Shown piece by piece: positions 1 through 9,288 of a stretch of DNA of 64,000 bases. The stretch's first letter is position 1; each line of letters starts with the position of its first letter. The stretch is from NCBI GenBank assembly GCA_023014335.1, contig JAECYW010000006.1, positions 3,720,001-3,784,000 of the forward strand, in the 5' to 3' direction. The position numbers and the translations under genes were made by a program. This stretch comes from Galerina marginata. Lineage: Eukaryota; Basidiomycota; Agaricomycetes; Agaricales; Galerinaceae. The notes under the pieces are model-generated. The model was given only the letters and a program-made list of their open reading frames with translations, made no database searches and had not been told where the DNA came from.

Positions 1-394
1 GCTCATTGCCTGTGCATTACCTCACCCCAGTCGAAGACATATCACGTCCATGATCGCAACGAAGCCGTACGTCCCCGTTCAATCACGCCAATGCAAGTAG
101 GACATGGGCAAATTCTGCTGATTTTTGTCCTTATCAAAACCTGAATGCGTGAAATATGCGTGCACCCTGTCAAAAGGTGAATAGCGCCCACTCGAAGCGA
201 ACCGGGGGTCAATTGTGGGTGCCCATTTCCATGTGGGTCAATAACCGTGAATCCCGTCCAGAGTCCAAACACGGGCAACGGTGGAGACTCTGACTGACTG
301 TCCAGCTACTGGCAACTTAATCGTCCTCGAAATTTCACGTATAAAAGCCCTCTTTGCTGAATATTATCGACATTAAAAAAACCACTAACTTCAA
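1..394. other. Upstream non-coding region
   Basis: No gene is evident. The right end holds the core promoter of the hydrolase gene: a TATA box (TATAAAAG, 340-347) lies 48 bp before its start codon at 395. Confidence 0.5.
340..347 (+). promoter_or_regulatory. TATA box of the hydrolase gene
   Basis: TATAAAAG lies 48 bp upstream of the ATG at 395, a usual spacing for a fungal TATA promoter with a short 5' leader. Seen directly; its function is inferred. Confidence 0.5.
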
Positions 395-1869
395 ATGCAC
401 TCTTCGCTTCTTTTTTTGTTCACCGCTGCTGCATTGGGGCTGGCCTCAAGCATCCCTCCTCGCTGTCAACAAGCCACTATACCAGTCACCGTCACGGCTC
501 ATCCTCAGATAATCGATATTCAACCTCCCAAGAACCAGTCCGAGCTTACTGGCTTGTTGACCAGGGTGACGAGCTTGACGCAGAATGTGACTACTGACGA
601 CTTCCATGGACCAGCGAACTTAACCGCGACGTACAAAATCTGGACTCTTTTATGCGTCCCGCCTGGTACTCAACCTAGTACCGTTGAATTTACCGTTCAT
701 GGGTACGTCTGCGAGAATTATTCTATCCTCTAGTAGCTTCGCGCAATATTGCTCATGAAATCTGCCCTGCCAGAATTAATGCTGATCACCGATATTGGGC
801 CTTGGGTGGGCCGGGAGCCAAAAACAATTACGCCGACGTTGCGCTCAAAGCTGGCCACGCCATCTTTACCTACGACCGTCTAGGTCAGTGGAATTCTCCC
901 GCCGTCGTTGATTTTTTTTTCTTACCTTTTTCAAAGGTGTCGGCTATTCTTGCAAACCGGACGGTATAAAGGAAGTCCAGCAGGCTACCCAGATCGAGAT
1001 CGCTGCACAACTTATCACCTACCTCAAAAGCGGGAAGTCTGGTCATAATTTCTCTCGAGTCATTGGGATAGGTCACTCGTTTGGCAGGTGTGTTTACTGT
1101 TTCCCTTTTGACTATTCAATATTCAACTCCCTAATCGTCATCAAAGTCTGCAGCTTGCTGGGGTAGCGGCTCAATACGGCAACCTCTTAGACGCCACTGT
1201 CCTTACTGGGTTTACTCCGTTCACCGGGGGTTTCGCTACCGCCACTGCCTCATTTGGCCTTACTATTGCGTCGCAACAAAATCGGAAAAGATTTGGTCTG
1301 TCGCCTCTACTTATTCAGTTTATACGTCGGCTAATCCCTCAGGACTTGTAGGATCATTAAGCAATTCTTACGTTACAACTGGAAGCATTTCCAACGATCA
1401 AATGCCCTTCTTGACCTTTCCTTTCTTTGATCCTGGTAGGTTTCTATACGACAATAGACTTACCAATACGACGATGACGCTTTCTTTCTAGCTATACTCA
1501 AACTCGCTGAAGCGACAAAAGGTACCGCGACCATTGGGGAGTTCCTCACTTTACAACCACTGGCAGCGCCTAATTACACAAACCCTCTTTTTGTTGTCAC
1601 TGGTGACAAGGACCTGTGAGCATGCGCATTCACATCTCGCTCCCACTCGCGCTAACGTCGCGGATACAAATAGCGTATTTTGCGGTGGAAATTGCTTCCA
1701 GCCTTTTGGAAACTCGACCAACCTCGTCGCAGCCTCTCAGACCTTATTCCCGGGCGTTCAAAAGTTCGATTATATCATCCCCGCTAACGTAGGGCACGGC
1801 GTCAATCTGCACTTCCAGTCTCCAGATATCTATGCGCAAATCCAGAGCTGGATTGCGGAACTTTCCTAG
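395..1869 (+). CDS. Secreted alpha/beta hydrolase
   Basis: Seven exons: 395-702, 774-883, 937-1087, 1147-1295, 1343-1435, 1492-1615, 1674-1869. They join in phase to give 376 residues. Residues 1-19 form a hydrophobic signal peptide ending near ASS, so the enzyme is probably exported. The fold is indicated by an HG oxyanion segment (about residues 102-103), the nucleophile elbow GHSFG, a late TGDKD segment supplying a possible acid, and VGHGVN supplying the catalytic His near the C-terminus. Several N-glycosylation sequons (NQS, NVT, NLT) fit secretion. The substrate cannot be told; esterase or lipase-like action on an ester is the family norm. No neighbour explains its role. Family call is firm, specificity unknown. 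Confidence 0.85.
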
Positions 1870-2417
1870 GTCGGGGTTCTGGAGAGCGAGGACTTGTTGG
1901 GTGCAGGATGTTATTTATTTAATCTAGACTTAGATTGCCAGATACCTTTTCAGATTTTATTTATTCATATACTCTTTTCGGCTTAACTTGATGGAACAGC
2001 GGCGGCGGGGATGAGGCAGGAAAGAATGGAAGTGTTCTTTTACCAAGAGATTTAAATGGAAGGAGGCGTCCAAGACTCCAAGAAGCCTCGAAATTCGACA
2101 CGCTGGCCAAGACTCGGAGCCTGAGCAAGCCTCGAGGGCTTTGGCCAGGATCGCCATCAACATTCTTACGAATAATGAGTCTTGGGGCTTGCTTAGGGCC
2201 TTCCTGCACGCGATCTTTTACATACACGCTACCAGTCTCAACACGTACACTGACTCGGACTGACGTTACTGTAATCACATATGCCACTAGAACCTTGTAG
2301 AAACTCCAAGCAACTGTCAAGTCGATTCTTTTTGCCGATTCCAGCGCAGGGTGCATGAGGCATTTCTGCGCTCACCAATCACCAATCACCGCGCTTGTGC
2401 CAAGTGATGCAATGATG
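1870..2417. other. Intergenic; left part of the inverted metallothionein repeat
   Basis: No gene seen. From about 2115 rightward the sequence matches, in inverted orientation, the DNA upstream of the second metallothionein gene (to about 27395). Open frames here have no recognisable family and look incidental. Confidence 0.5.
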
Positions 2418-2444
2418 ACTGATCGGCGGAGCGGATCATCGCCT
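2418..2444 (+). promoter_or_regulatory. Shared metallothionein promoter block and TATA box
   Basis: A 27-bp block, ACTGATCGGCGGAGCGGATC followed by ATCGCCT, recurs with one mismatch upstream of the other metallothionein gene (27125-27151, minus strand), within flanks that have diverged more. It lies about 200 bp before the ATG. A TATA box (TATAAAGA) follows at 2538-2545, 100 bp before the start. Conservation between paralogues suggests a regulatory site, possibly metal-responsive; the factor is unknown. Confidence 0.5.
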
Positions 2445-2644
2445 CAGATCGCTATAATTGGTTACCGGTGGCGCGCAAATGCCTCACCCTCCCGGAGTTC
2501 GAAATGGTTACTGTAAATAGGTGTCAACTGCGATTGGTATAAAGAGGGGCTGAGTTGCCCGAGTTTCGTTATCTCCAGAACCCAACCCTCTACCAAAGCA
2601 CTCACCTTATAACCAATCTCTTTTCGCCACCTACCTCTGCAAAT

Positions 2645-3021
2645 ATGATGGTGCGTCTGTCGACCTCTCTGTCGATGTCAGTTCTAATGAGCTCCGCATC
2701 TTCGTCTTATTTTTTAGACCACGTTCACCACCCTCGCCTCCCAGTCTTCGTCAACCGGATGCACCTGCACGTCGTGCAAGTGCTCTAAGTAAGCAACACC
2801 CCCCCTCACCCTCATTACATTGCGGACTTACGTTTCTCGTTTTCGTAGCTGCACCTGTGGAAGCAGCGGAACCCCTGTGTCCCAATCCTCCGCTGGCGGC
2901 TGCGGAAGCGCGAGCTGCACCTGCACTACGTGAGTACATTTTTACGCCGCCATTGTGTCATTTGGTTCTCATGAGTATATACTTTAGATGCACCTGCAAA
3001 CCCGAGGATTGCAAGTGTTAA
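2645..3021 (+). CDS. Metallothionein, copy 1
   Basis: Four exons: 2645-2650 (only ATGATG), 2718-2788, 2849-2929, 2988-3021. They encode 63 residues with 13 Cys in CxC and CxxC patterns (TGCTCTSCKCS, then CTCGSS, SCTC, and a CTCKPEDCKC end). No aromatic residue except one Phe near the start. Such proteins bind Cu, Cd or Zn through thiolate clusters in the cytosol and buffer or detoxify metals. Each coding exon carries its own Cys cluster. The start is chosen because the paralogue keeps the same ATGATG followed by a GTGCG donor and the same frame. A TATA box and the shared 27-bp block lie upstream. Metal specificity cannot be told from sequence. Confidence 0.9.
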
Positions 3022-3489
3022 ATCCACCGTCGAAGCGTTGCTTGTATATTCTCTTGGGCGAGGTGCTCGACTTGCTTGTACTTTGATATCTGTTTCCACA
3101 CTGTAGTTGTATAGTTTGTAGAAGCCGATGCCCAGCCTTACTTCAGGACAATATACACGCTGTACCTGTTATTAGTGGCGCATGGCTGTTGAGATTTCCG
3201 TAACTCGTGTACTCCTTGAGAACCAATACAGTGATCGGGATCGACGTCACCGAGCCTCTGAGGCTATTCAAAATAGGACATGCCCGACATTTTGAAATCA
3301 AGTTTAAGACGAGTTGCGTCGGGATGCGTTATATATAAAGTATGAAGTATAAAGCGAGAAATTGCATATCCTTATTTTGTACGAGTAATGCAGAAAAGTT
3401 GGATGGAACAGGCTGAAGAGAAAAATCAATGAAACTTGGCCTCATTGAGCTGAATCATTAGAGTGACCTTGCTGGATGTCTGAGCACCA
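3022..3489. other. Intergenic between metallothionein 1 and the MYND gene
   Basis: Convergent 3' ends (the MYND gene runs leftward). A/T-rich 3' flanking sequence is present. No gene, repeat or RNA was recognised. Confidence 0.5.
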
Positions 3490-5409
3490 CTAAGTTCCGT
3501 GGCAGAGCAGCAGCTCACACGGTAATGGCTTCATGCCAAAGGGCAAAATCGCGCGCACGATAGTGCCAGAAGACGGCCCATCTTGCTCAACGCGTTTGAC
3601 CATGGCCGCCACCGACTCGACTCTGGTCCCATTCTCGCTGCCCCACCACGCTAGCGACGTGCCCAGCGGGTCCGTTTCGAGGCGGATCTGCACCTCGGAA
3701 CCCTGGCTGTAATCCAAGACGAACGCAACGATTGACATCTTGGTATCAGGCTTCGACAGGTACAGTTTGGCCTTGAGCTTGAGGAAGTCGCTGCTGAAAT
3801 GGTTCACGTCGACGTGGACGATCTTCCGGAAGAATTTATAGTCCTCTGGCGTTAACCTGTACTCGCCCGGTTCATTGTCTGCGGAGAGGAAAGAAGATGA
3901 GTGGGTAAAACGGGATAGTGTGCAAGATGAGCGTACCGAATTCAATGCCTGCAGGCCCCTCTTTCAGCATACCGCACATATTTCGATGTCCGCCTTCCCT
4001 CCAGCTCTGCTTTTGGCATTCTTTGTTACAGTAGTGGACCTTTTTACAGCCTCCACACCGCAGGAGCTGGCTTGACTTTGCGATCCTCCCGCACTACAAA
4101 TATCTTCAGTGATGTCATCGAGGGAACGGATTCATAGAACTTGCCTTGGCATTCTCGCAGACCTTCGTACCAATAGAACGGCCCTCCGCTACCTCCAGCC
4201 TCGCGTTTAGAAGCTTCTTGTATCGCTGTAATATCTGATAAACCGGCCCATCTTTGTCCATCTGTGCTTCGAGGCCGAGATCAGCGACAGTGTCAACCGC
4301 CTTCTCCGCGCGGTAGAGCACAGAGCGAAACAGGATGTACGGCGTAATCTCATTGAGGGCGAGGGCGAGATACGAATCCTCGTCTGTCGGCCATATGCTC
4401 GCCTGGATAATAGACTCGAGAATAGGGGCGTCGTACATTCGATACGCCCATGCCCGGCCACTCTCTTTCTGAAGGCTGATAATGAAATACTTGATGCAAA
4501 ACGCTAGGCAAATCGAGGCCTGTCGGGTGTTTTCACCCCGGTATGCAAGCAGACGTTCCATGACGGATTTAACGATTTGACGGCCTTGCAAAGAGAAGAG
4601 ATGGTCTCGTAGGCCAAAGGGAGTATCTGTTCCGAACAGACTCCAGTGCAAATTGACATGGAGGATATGCAGATCTGCTATGAGGGCCCCAAAAACGAGC
4701 TCCGGCTGCTCTGCGCGTTTTCGAAGTGTTTCCAAAGTAATGCGGCCGGTCTCCTTTGGGTCCTTTCCCAGTGCGTCATGGACAGCGTCAAACCATTTTG
4801 GCTTGGAGGTGTCTGTGAAGGAGAACAGAGCGAGGGATGCCGGCAGAAAGTCAGCCGTCACTTCATGATTAGTGATCGGCGGGGCATCGCATTCCACTGC
4901 CCATATCTTGGCGAGAAGCGCGAGGAATCCCGGTGTGTCCGCCATTAGATCCACCATGCCATCACCGGGGCATAGATAGATGACAGCAGCACAACGCGCA
5001 GTGTTAAGTAGGGACAACAAATCAGGAGTTGATTTTTGGTTCTGGATGCAAGCCATCCAAGCAAAGATATCGGGCCAAGAATCTTTCAGCATGGACGAGA
5101 TAGTCTCGTGGTCGATGTCCCGAGCCCATCGGCCGATTGCCCACAGAGCTGGAACGCCTGGATCGGTAGCGAGAGCGTTTTGGCGCTGTGGCTCTTTTCC
5201 CTTTAGAGTACTTTCTTTTATCGTTTTTAGAAACACGGGGAGCTTCGCGCGAAGGATGTCTGGTGCGCCGTTGAAGGCAAGTTCCCAGAACTCTAGGAGC
5301 GCTCGGGTGTCGCTACCTATGCCTTTGTTATTCTAGTTTTTCGTAGTCAAATAAGGTGCAAATGAGATGGAGAGTCCCTTACTAGCATGACTCGGAATAC
5401 ATTGTCCAT
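3490..5409 (-). CDS. MYND zinc-finger protein
   Basis: Four exons on the minus strand: 5383-5409, 4145-5332, 3937-4093, 3490-3878. They total 586 residues. A long helical N-terminal region of about 400 residues, without a recognised motif, precedes a MYND finger encoded across the second intron. Its Cys/His pattern reads C-x4-C, then CGGC, HYC, NKEC, W-REGGH and a final C. MYND fingers mediate protein-protein contacts; these large agaricomycete families are otherwise uncharacterised. The second intron (4094-4144) uses a GC donor (GCAAGT); without it the finger would be out of frame. The start at 5409 lies at the edge of the duplicated block that also holds the F-box gene, and the second block keeps the ATG but not the rest of the gene. 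Confidence 0.85.
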
Positions 5410-7490
5410 TATGGTGAAAGAAATGGTGAAACTTCAAGGTTCTAAGTCTAAGAAAATCCGGTGAATATCGTAGGGCACGTGCCTACCGTACTATTTGATC
5501 TTGCTTGAAAATGAAGCCGAAGTCGTTGCCTCGTGGGTGGTCGTCGTTATGTAGCGGAAGCTTTATTAACTTGGAGCTCTGGAAGTTAAAGACATGTACA
5601 AAAAGACGCAGGGCAACGATTTACTCGAGGAGAACAGCCCAAGATGGTTTTGGATTTAACTTTAGCTCCAATCCAGATCTCCTCAGTGAAAGGAGTCTAA
5701 GAATCTCAAATGATACATAACCATAATCTCCGTCGTCCGACCGTTTATCCCTCACCTTCCGAACACGCACGGATCGAAAATGAGTCGACGATAGCAACCT
5801 CCGCTTGACCATATTCGCAAATACTGTTTCCACCGAAGCATGGTCGTATAGAGCGTCGTATTCGAGCTCGATGTGCTCTAAAATGGGACAGATCCTAAAC
5901 GGAGCCCCTCTGCGTGAAAAATCTTGCTTTTTTAAAGCATTCGCAAAAATTCCAGTGAGGTAATGGCTGTCGCTTTCCCTACTGCGCCGATCTCCCGAAC
6001 ACGTGTTGAGTGTCTTCAGCGAAGGAAGTAACTCGAGGCATTCCAACTTCTCGATTTCTGATGAATCTTGAATATCGAGGGTTAGATGACGAATGATGCA
6101 GGACGAGTGATGGATGAAGGCGGAGAACGACGAGTGGGACCATCCTCGATCGCGTCGCAGATGAAGCGAGGTTAACCTCGGTGCCCGAATATACATGACG
6201 ACTTGGGTTAGCGGTGGGCTAGTTTCGTCATAGTAGTCGTCAACTTCGCCTGATCCTCCCATGTCGAAATCGGAAAGAAATTGCAAATGGATCGGATGTT
6301 GCGCAATGCTGTAGACAGGGAGCTCCCCGATGAGTTGTTCGACGGTGCATTGTTCAAGCTGTTTTGTCACAGAAAGAATAGCAATAAAGTCTTTTGCAGA
6401 TATCGGACTCGCCATGTTCAAAACTCTGAGGTTACTGAGAGAGGATCCCAACGGCTCCATTATCGATGAATTCTCCGGCTGAAAGTGGATGTAGCCACAT
6501 AACTTCAATGTTCTTAACTTGGGGGCTGGTGTCCAGAGCTTTGCTATGATAGGGTTGATGAGCGGTCCTGACTCTGAACCAAAACCATACGGCGAGTACG
6601 TAAAGGGCTTTCCCGAGATCTCCAAATGCACCATGGAAGGTGCCCCTTGGCCAATAAATTTGTGAAATCGTTGTGGGTCATTAGGATGGTCAAGGAAGAT
6701 AGAGTGAATAATCCGGACGTCGACTTCGAGATGGACCGCACGAGAAACGTTGGACAATAAAATATCCACCATATTCACTGTCTCGAGGTGAATTTTCAAT
6801 GCTGAAGGTGCCTTCTTCTCGTCATGTACACGTAGCCCAAGCCTAAGCGACGATCTTCTTGCACGTTCTAAGGCTAGCTCAAAGAGCTCTTTCTTTGGGA
6901 ATGCACGACAATCTTCGTCAACGGTCACTTCGATATTGCACCATAACTCGGGTGACTCGACCGTTATTCTCCTCCACGCCGAACAAATCTGACCGAGCAA
7001 GAGAGGGCCGTCGTCTGGGTCGAATGTGATCGAGGACTCTGCCGAGTCGGAGACGTATATACCGAAAACGGTTCTCCAAACGTCGTATGGGACCTGGTTG
7101 ACAACGGAATTCTGGGACGAGCACGACGATGCCATTCGGAGTCGCGCGACGGGGAGAAGCAAGGAGCTATCAGAGTCCGAGCTTGCATCGCAGTCTGCCA
7201 CAGGACGGTAGTAATAATTATTGGAACAATGACAATTTCAAATCGCGCTGTTAACCATGTGATCGACCTCTCATTCATCGGACTCGGACTGGCTGGTGAT
7301 CTGCACCTCCGGTTTGAAGTTCTCCTTCAGTAGATGTTATGGTTAAATATTGTTCCCAGTCTAAGGTGCAGGAGGGAGGGTCAGTACCGCGATACATGGC
7401 TTCCTTTAAACTCCCAAATGATCAAAGCGCTGAGGGAAAAAAACCAGGACGAAGACTGCAAAAAGACGAAGGCTGCAAAAGGCTGGAAGC
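5396..7490 (-). repeat. Direct tandem duplication, unit A
   Basis: Unit A aligns by eye almost continuously with 8990-11210 in the same orientation. It covers the MYND start codon and promoter, the whole F-box gene and its 5' flank. The flank homology continues past the F-box start to a shared motif around GGTGCAGGAGGGAGG. Small insertions and deletions separate the copies. Edges are approximate. Confidence 0.85.
5621..7201 (-). CDS. F-box-like leucine-rich protein, copy A
   Basis: Single-exon gene of 526 residues. An F-box-like stretch follows a short Ser-rich lead: N-Q-V-P-x-D-V-W-R, then LLLGQICSAWRRI..SPELW, the form common in agaricomycete F-box proteins. The rest carries irregular leucine-rich repeats (L..L.L segments). 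F-box proteins dock substrates to SCF ubiquitin ligases through Skp1; the target is unknown. Translation could instead start at the internal ATG at 7135 (MASSC), which is where the paralogue starts. The gene is the core of a 2-kb tandem duplication; the copy at 9289-10794 is near identical. Confidence 0.85.
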   Translation of the reverse strand: MADCDASSDSDSSLLLPVARLRMASSCSSQNSVVNQVPYDVWRTVFGIYVSDSAESSITFDPDDGPLLLGQICSAWRRITVESPELWCNIEVTVDEDCRAFPKKELFELALERARRSSLRLGLRVHDEKKAPSALKIHLETVNMVDILLSNVSRAVHLEVDVRIIHSIFLDHPNDPQRFHKFIGQGAPSMVHLEISGKPFTYSPYGFGSESGPLINPIIAKLWTPAPKLRTLKLCGYIHFQPENSSIMEPLGSSLSNLRVLNMASPISAKDFIAILSVTKQLEQCTVEQLIGELPVYSIAQHPIHLQFLSDFDMGGSGEVDDYYDETSPPLTQVVMYIRAPRLTSLHLRRDRGWSHSSFSAFIHHSSCIIRHLTLDIQDSSEIEKLECLELLPSLKTLNTCSGDRRSRESDSHYLTGIFANALKKQDFSRRGAPFRICPILEHIELEYDALYDHASVETVFANMVKRRLLSSTHFRSVRVRKVRDKRSDDGDYGYVSFEILRLLSLRRSGLELKLNPKPSWAVLLE

Positions 7491-7617
7491 AGAGCAAAAA
7501 TAAAAGAACAGAGTTGCCAAAGACATAGAGCAATCAGACCAGCAAGCGCCTAATATCCTAGTCAGACGCGTTCTTTCAGTCCCGTCTGCTGGCGTCTACT
7601 ATTATAGCCATTTACAT
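7491..7617. other. Short gap between F-box A upstream flank and BTB gene
   Basis: Short non-coding join between the end of duplication unit A homology and the 3' end of the BTB gene. Nothing recognised. Confidence 0.3.
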
Positions 7618-8727
7618 CTACACGTCCTTCAATTCTTTCCACAGTGGTAGGTCAAAGTAGGTCGGGAGTTTCTCCCAAATATGCCTACGACCCGATTCGA
7701 AGGTCTGTAGGACTTTCTTTTGACAGGCATTGCAACCCAGTCCAATGAAGAAATTGCTTGCTGGTAAAAAGGCGAGGCCCGCATTCGGACCCGGGACGGC
7801 GGAGACGATCTGGTTTAGTCCATGTGTCTCACAGGAGTCCCTTACTCGCAAAGAAGCCTTCGCTGTAGAAGAGCCCCACCCAAGTTCATATGCCCAACTT
7901 GCTTTCGATATCCTTTCCTGTCCAAGCACCACCTTTTCAATTGAATCAGGAAGAAGGCGCGCAGTAGTTCCATCAGGGCGCAAAGTGCCACGGAATATAT
8001 TTTCCTTCGGGTTTCGAAATGTCAATGCCTGAAAACTCGCTCGGCCGATGTGATAGGCTTACCAGAGACAAATTCTGAACACAAAGATAGTACGCCACTG
8101 GAAGGAGAGACTGAATTTCCATCTCCAGGAGCACGTTGACAAGGTCAATTTCATGACCTTCCACGGCATTTACTGAACCTCTCCAGCATGCTTTCTCCCA
8201 AAGATCGAGGGTGTTCGGTAGGTTGACTCTTAAACGACCTAGTGCTTCGTCCAGTAAATGGTTAAACTCGTATTTTCTTCCGAGGCGAAACATGGACAAA
8301 AGTTGGGATATCGCGAGATCTTCACTGGACTTATATGCCCTAAGTAATTATAATCATCAAGAAAACCTGATATATATGGCCGAAGAAGAATGTGAAAGAC
8401 TCACGCATCATTATTACACACGATGCTCAAGATATTCTCCCAATCCTTCGGGGAGTCAGTAAGATGGATGACTGGGCAGCCCTCCGTTAAGGCCTCTTCA
8501 CTCGGCTGCGAAAGTTCGAACATGTCGCGGAAAACTTTGGAGTGACGAGCGATAATACCACGATACACCCGAAATTGAACGTTTTGTGCTTGTAAAATGA
8601 CGTTTCCATCCTCCAGCCAAAACTCTGAGCTTCTCACTGGTTGTTCGCTTTCTAGGCAAGTCCCAGATGGGCTATGGGATTCAGTCCGCCTTCTCTTTGG
8701 TGAGAAAGATGAGTCGGGATGAGACAT
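7618..8727 (-). CDS. BTB/POZ domain protein
   Basis: Three exons on the minus strand: 8405-8727, 8063-8339, 7618-8028. They encode 336 residues. Residues about 35-110 form the BTB fold, including the D-G-N-V-x-L-Q and F-R-V-Y-R..I..H-S-K-V-F-R-D-M-F signatures. The central part is helical and a CxxC pair (GCNAC) sits near the end. BTB domains dimerise and can recruit cullin-3; the cellular role is unknown. The second intron would be only 34 nt (8029-8062, GTAAGC...TTTTCAG), unusually short, but it is needed to keep frame into the last exon; a frameshift is the alternative. The gene sits between the two copies of the F-box duplication. A decayed copy of its last exon lies at about 33995-34256. 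Confidence 0.8.
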
Positions 8728-9288
8728 GGTTGCTGGCTTGCCATGACATGGGCAGCTTATTAAAACAGCTTCGGACGATCGCGGGGCGCTTATCCAAAAT
8801 CAGGAGGAAGTGCCGGAGTCTCAGACAAGAGGAGGAGAAACTCTCCGGTTTTCCGCTTTCTGAATCTAGAATTGGGACATGAGTAAGTCGTCGATCAGTA
8901 CACAAAAAAATTGACTTGTGAGAATGACCTGCTGCCAGTGAAGCGACTGCCGTGAAATCCGGGTACAATCACTTTGATCGCCTTTCAGTAACAAACATCG
9001 TCCATTATGGTGAAAGAAATAGTGAAACTTCAAGATTCTAAGTCTAAGAAAATTTGAAGAAAATCCTGGGGAATATCGTAGGGCACGTGCCTACCGTACT
9101 ATTTGATCTTGGTTGAAGCCGAGGTCGTTGCCGCAATTTCAGCGTGGGTGGTCCTCTGATTCTTCGTTATGTATCCTTGCATTTTTCTAGATGCGTTCTG
9201 TGAAATATGTAGCGGAAGCTTTATTAGCTTGGAGCTATGGTATTTGAAGCAAATTTAAAAATATGTACAAAAAGACGCAGGCAACGAT
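8728..9288. other. Left flank and edge of duplication unit B
   Basis: The segment 8945-9000 matches 11270-11325, just beyond the other end of unit B, so it looks like the junction sequence of a tandem array. From about 8993 the sequence matches the MYND promoter and start codon; here the ATG is followed after a few codons by a stop. No gene is expected. Confidence 0.5.

Larger units (their letters stand above)
2115..3025 (+). repeat. Inverted segmental duplication, copy 1 (metallothionein plus promoter)
   Basis: This segment aligns by eye with the reverse complement of about 26535-27395. The match covers the distal upstream region (shared stretch around ACTCATTAT.CGTAA), a 27-bp near-identical promoter block, the TATA box, all four exons and all three intron positions. 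Edges are approximate. The copies lie about 24 kb apart in opposite orientation. Confidence 0.8.

Noticed and set aside
2555..2788. 77-codon frame across metallothionein 1 exons 1-2
   Set aside because: It reads through intron 1 in the wrong frame; the Cys-rich frame with conserved introns is the gene.
9000..9060. Second MYND gene start
   Set aside because: Only promoter and ATG are duplicated; a stop follows within a few codons and no MYND body exists.
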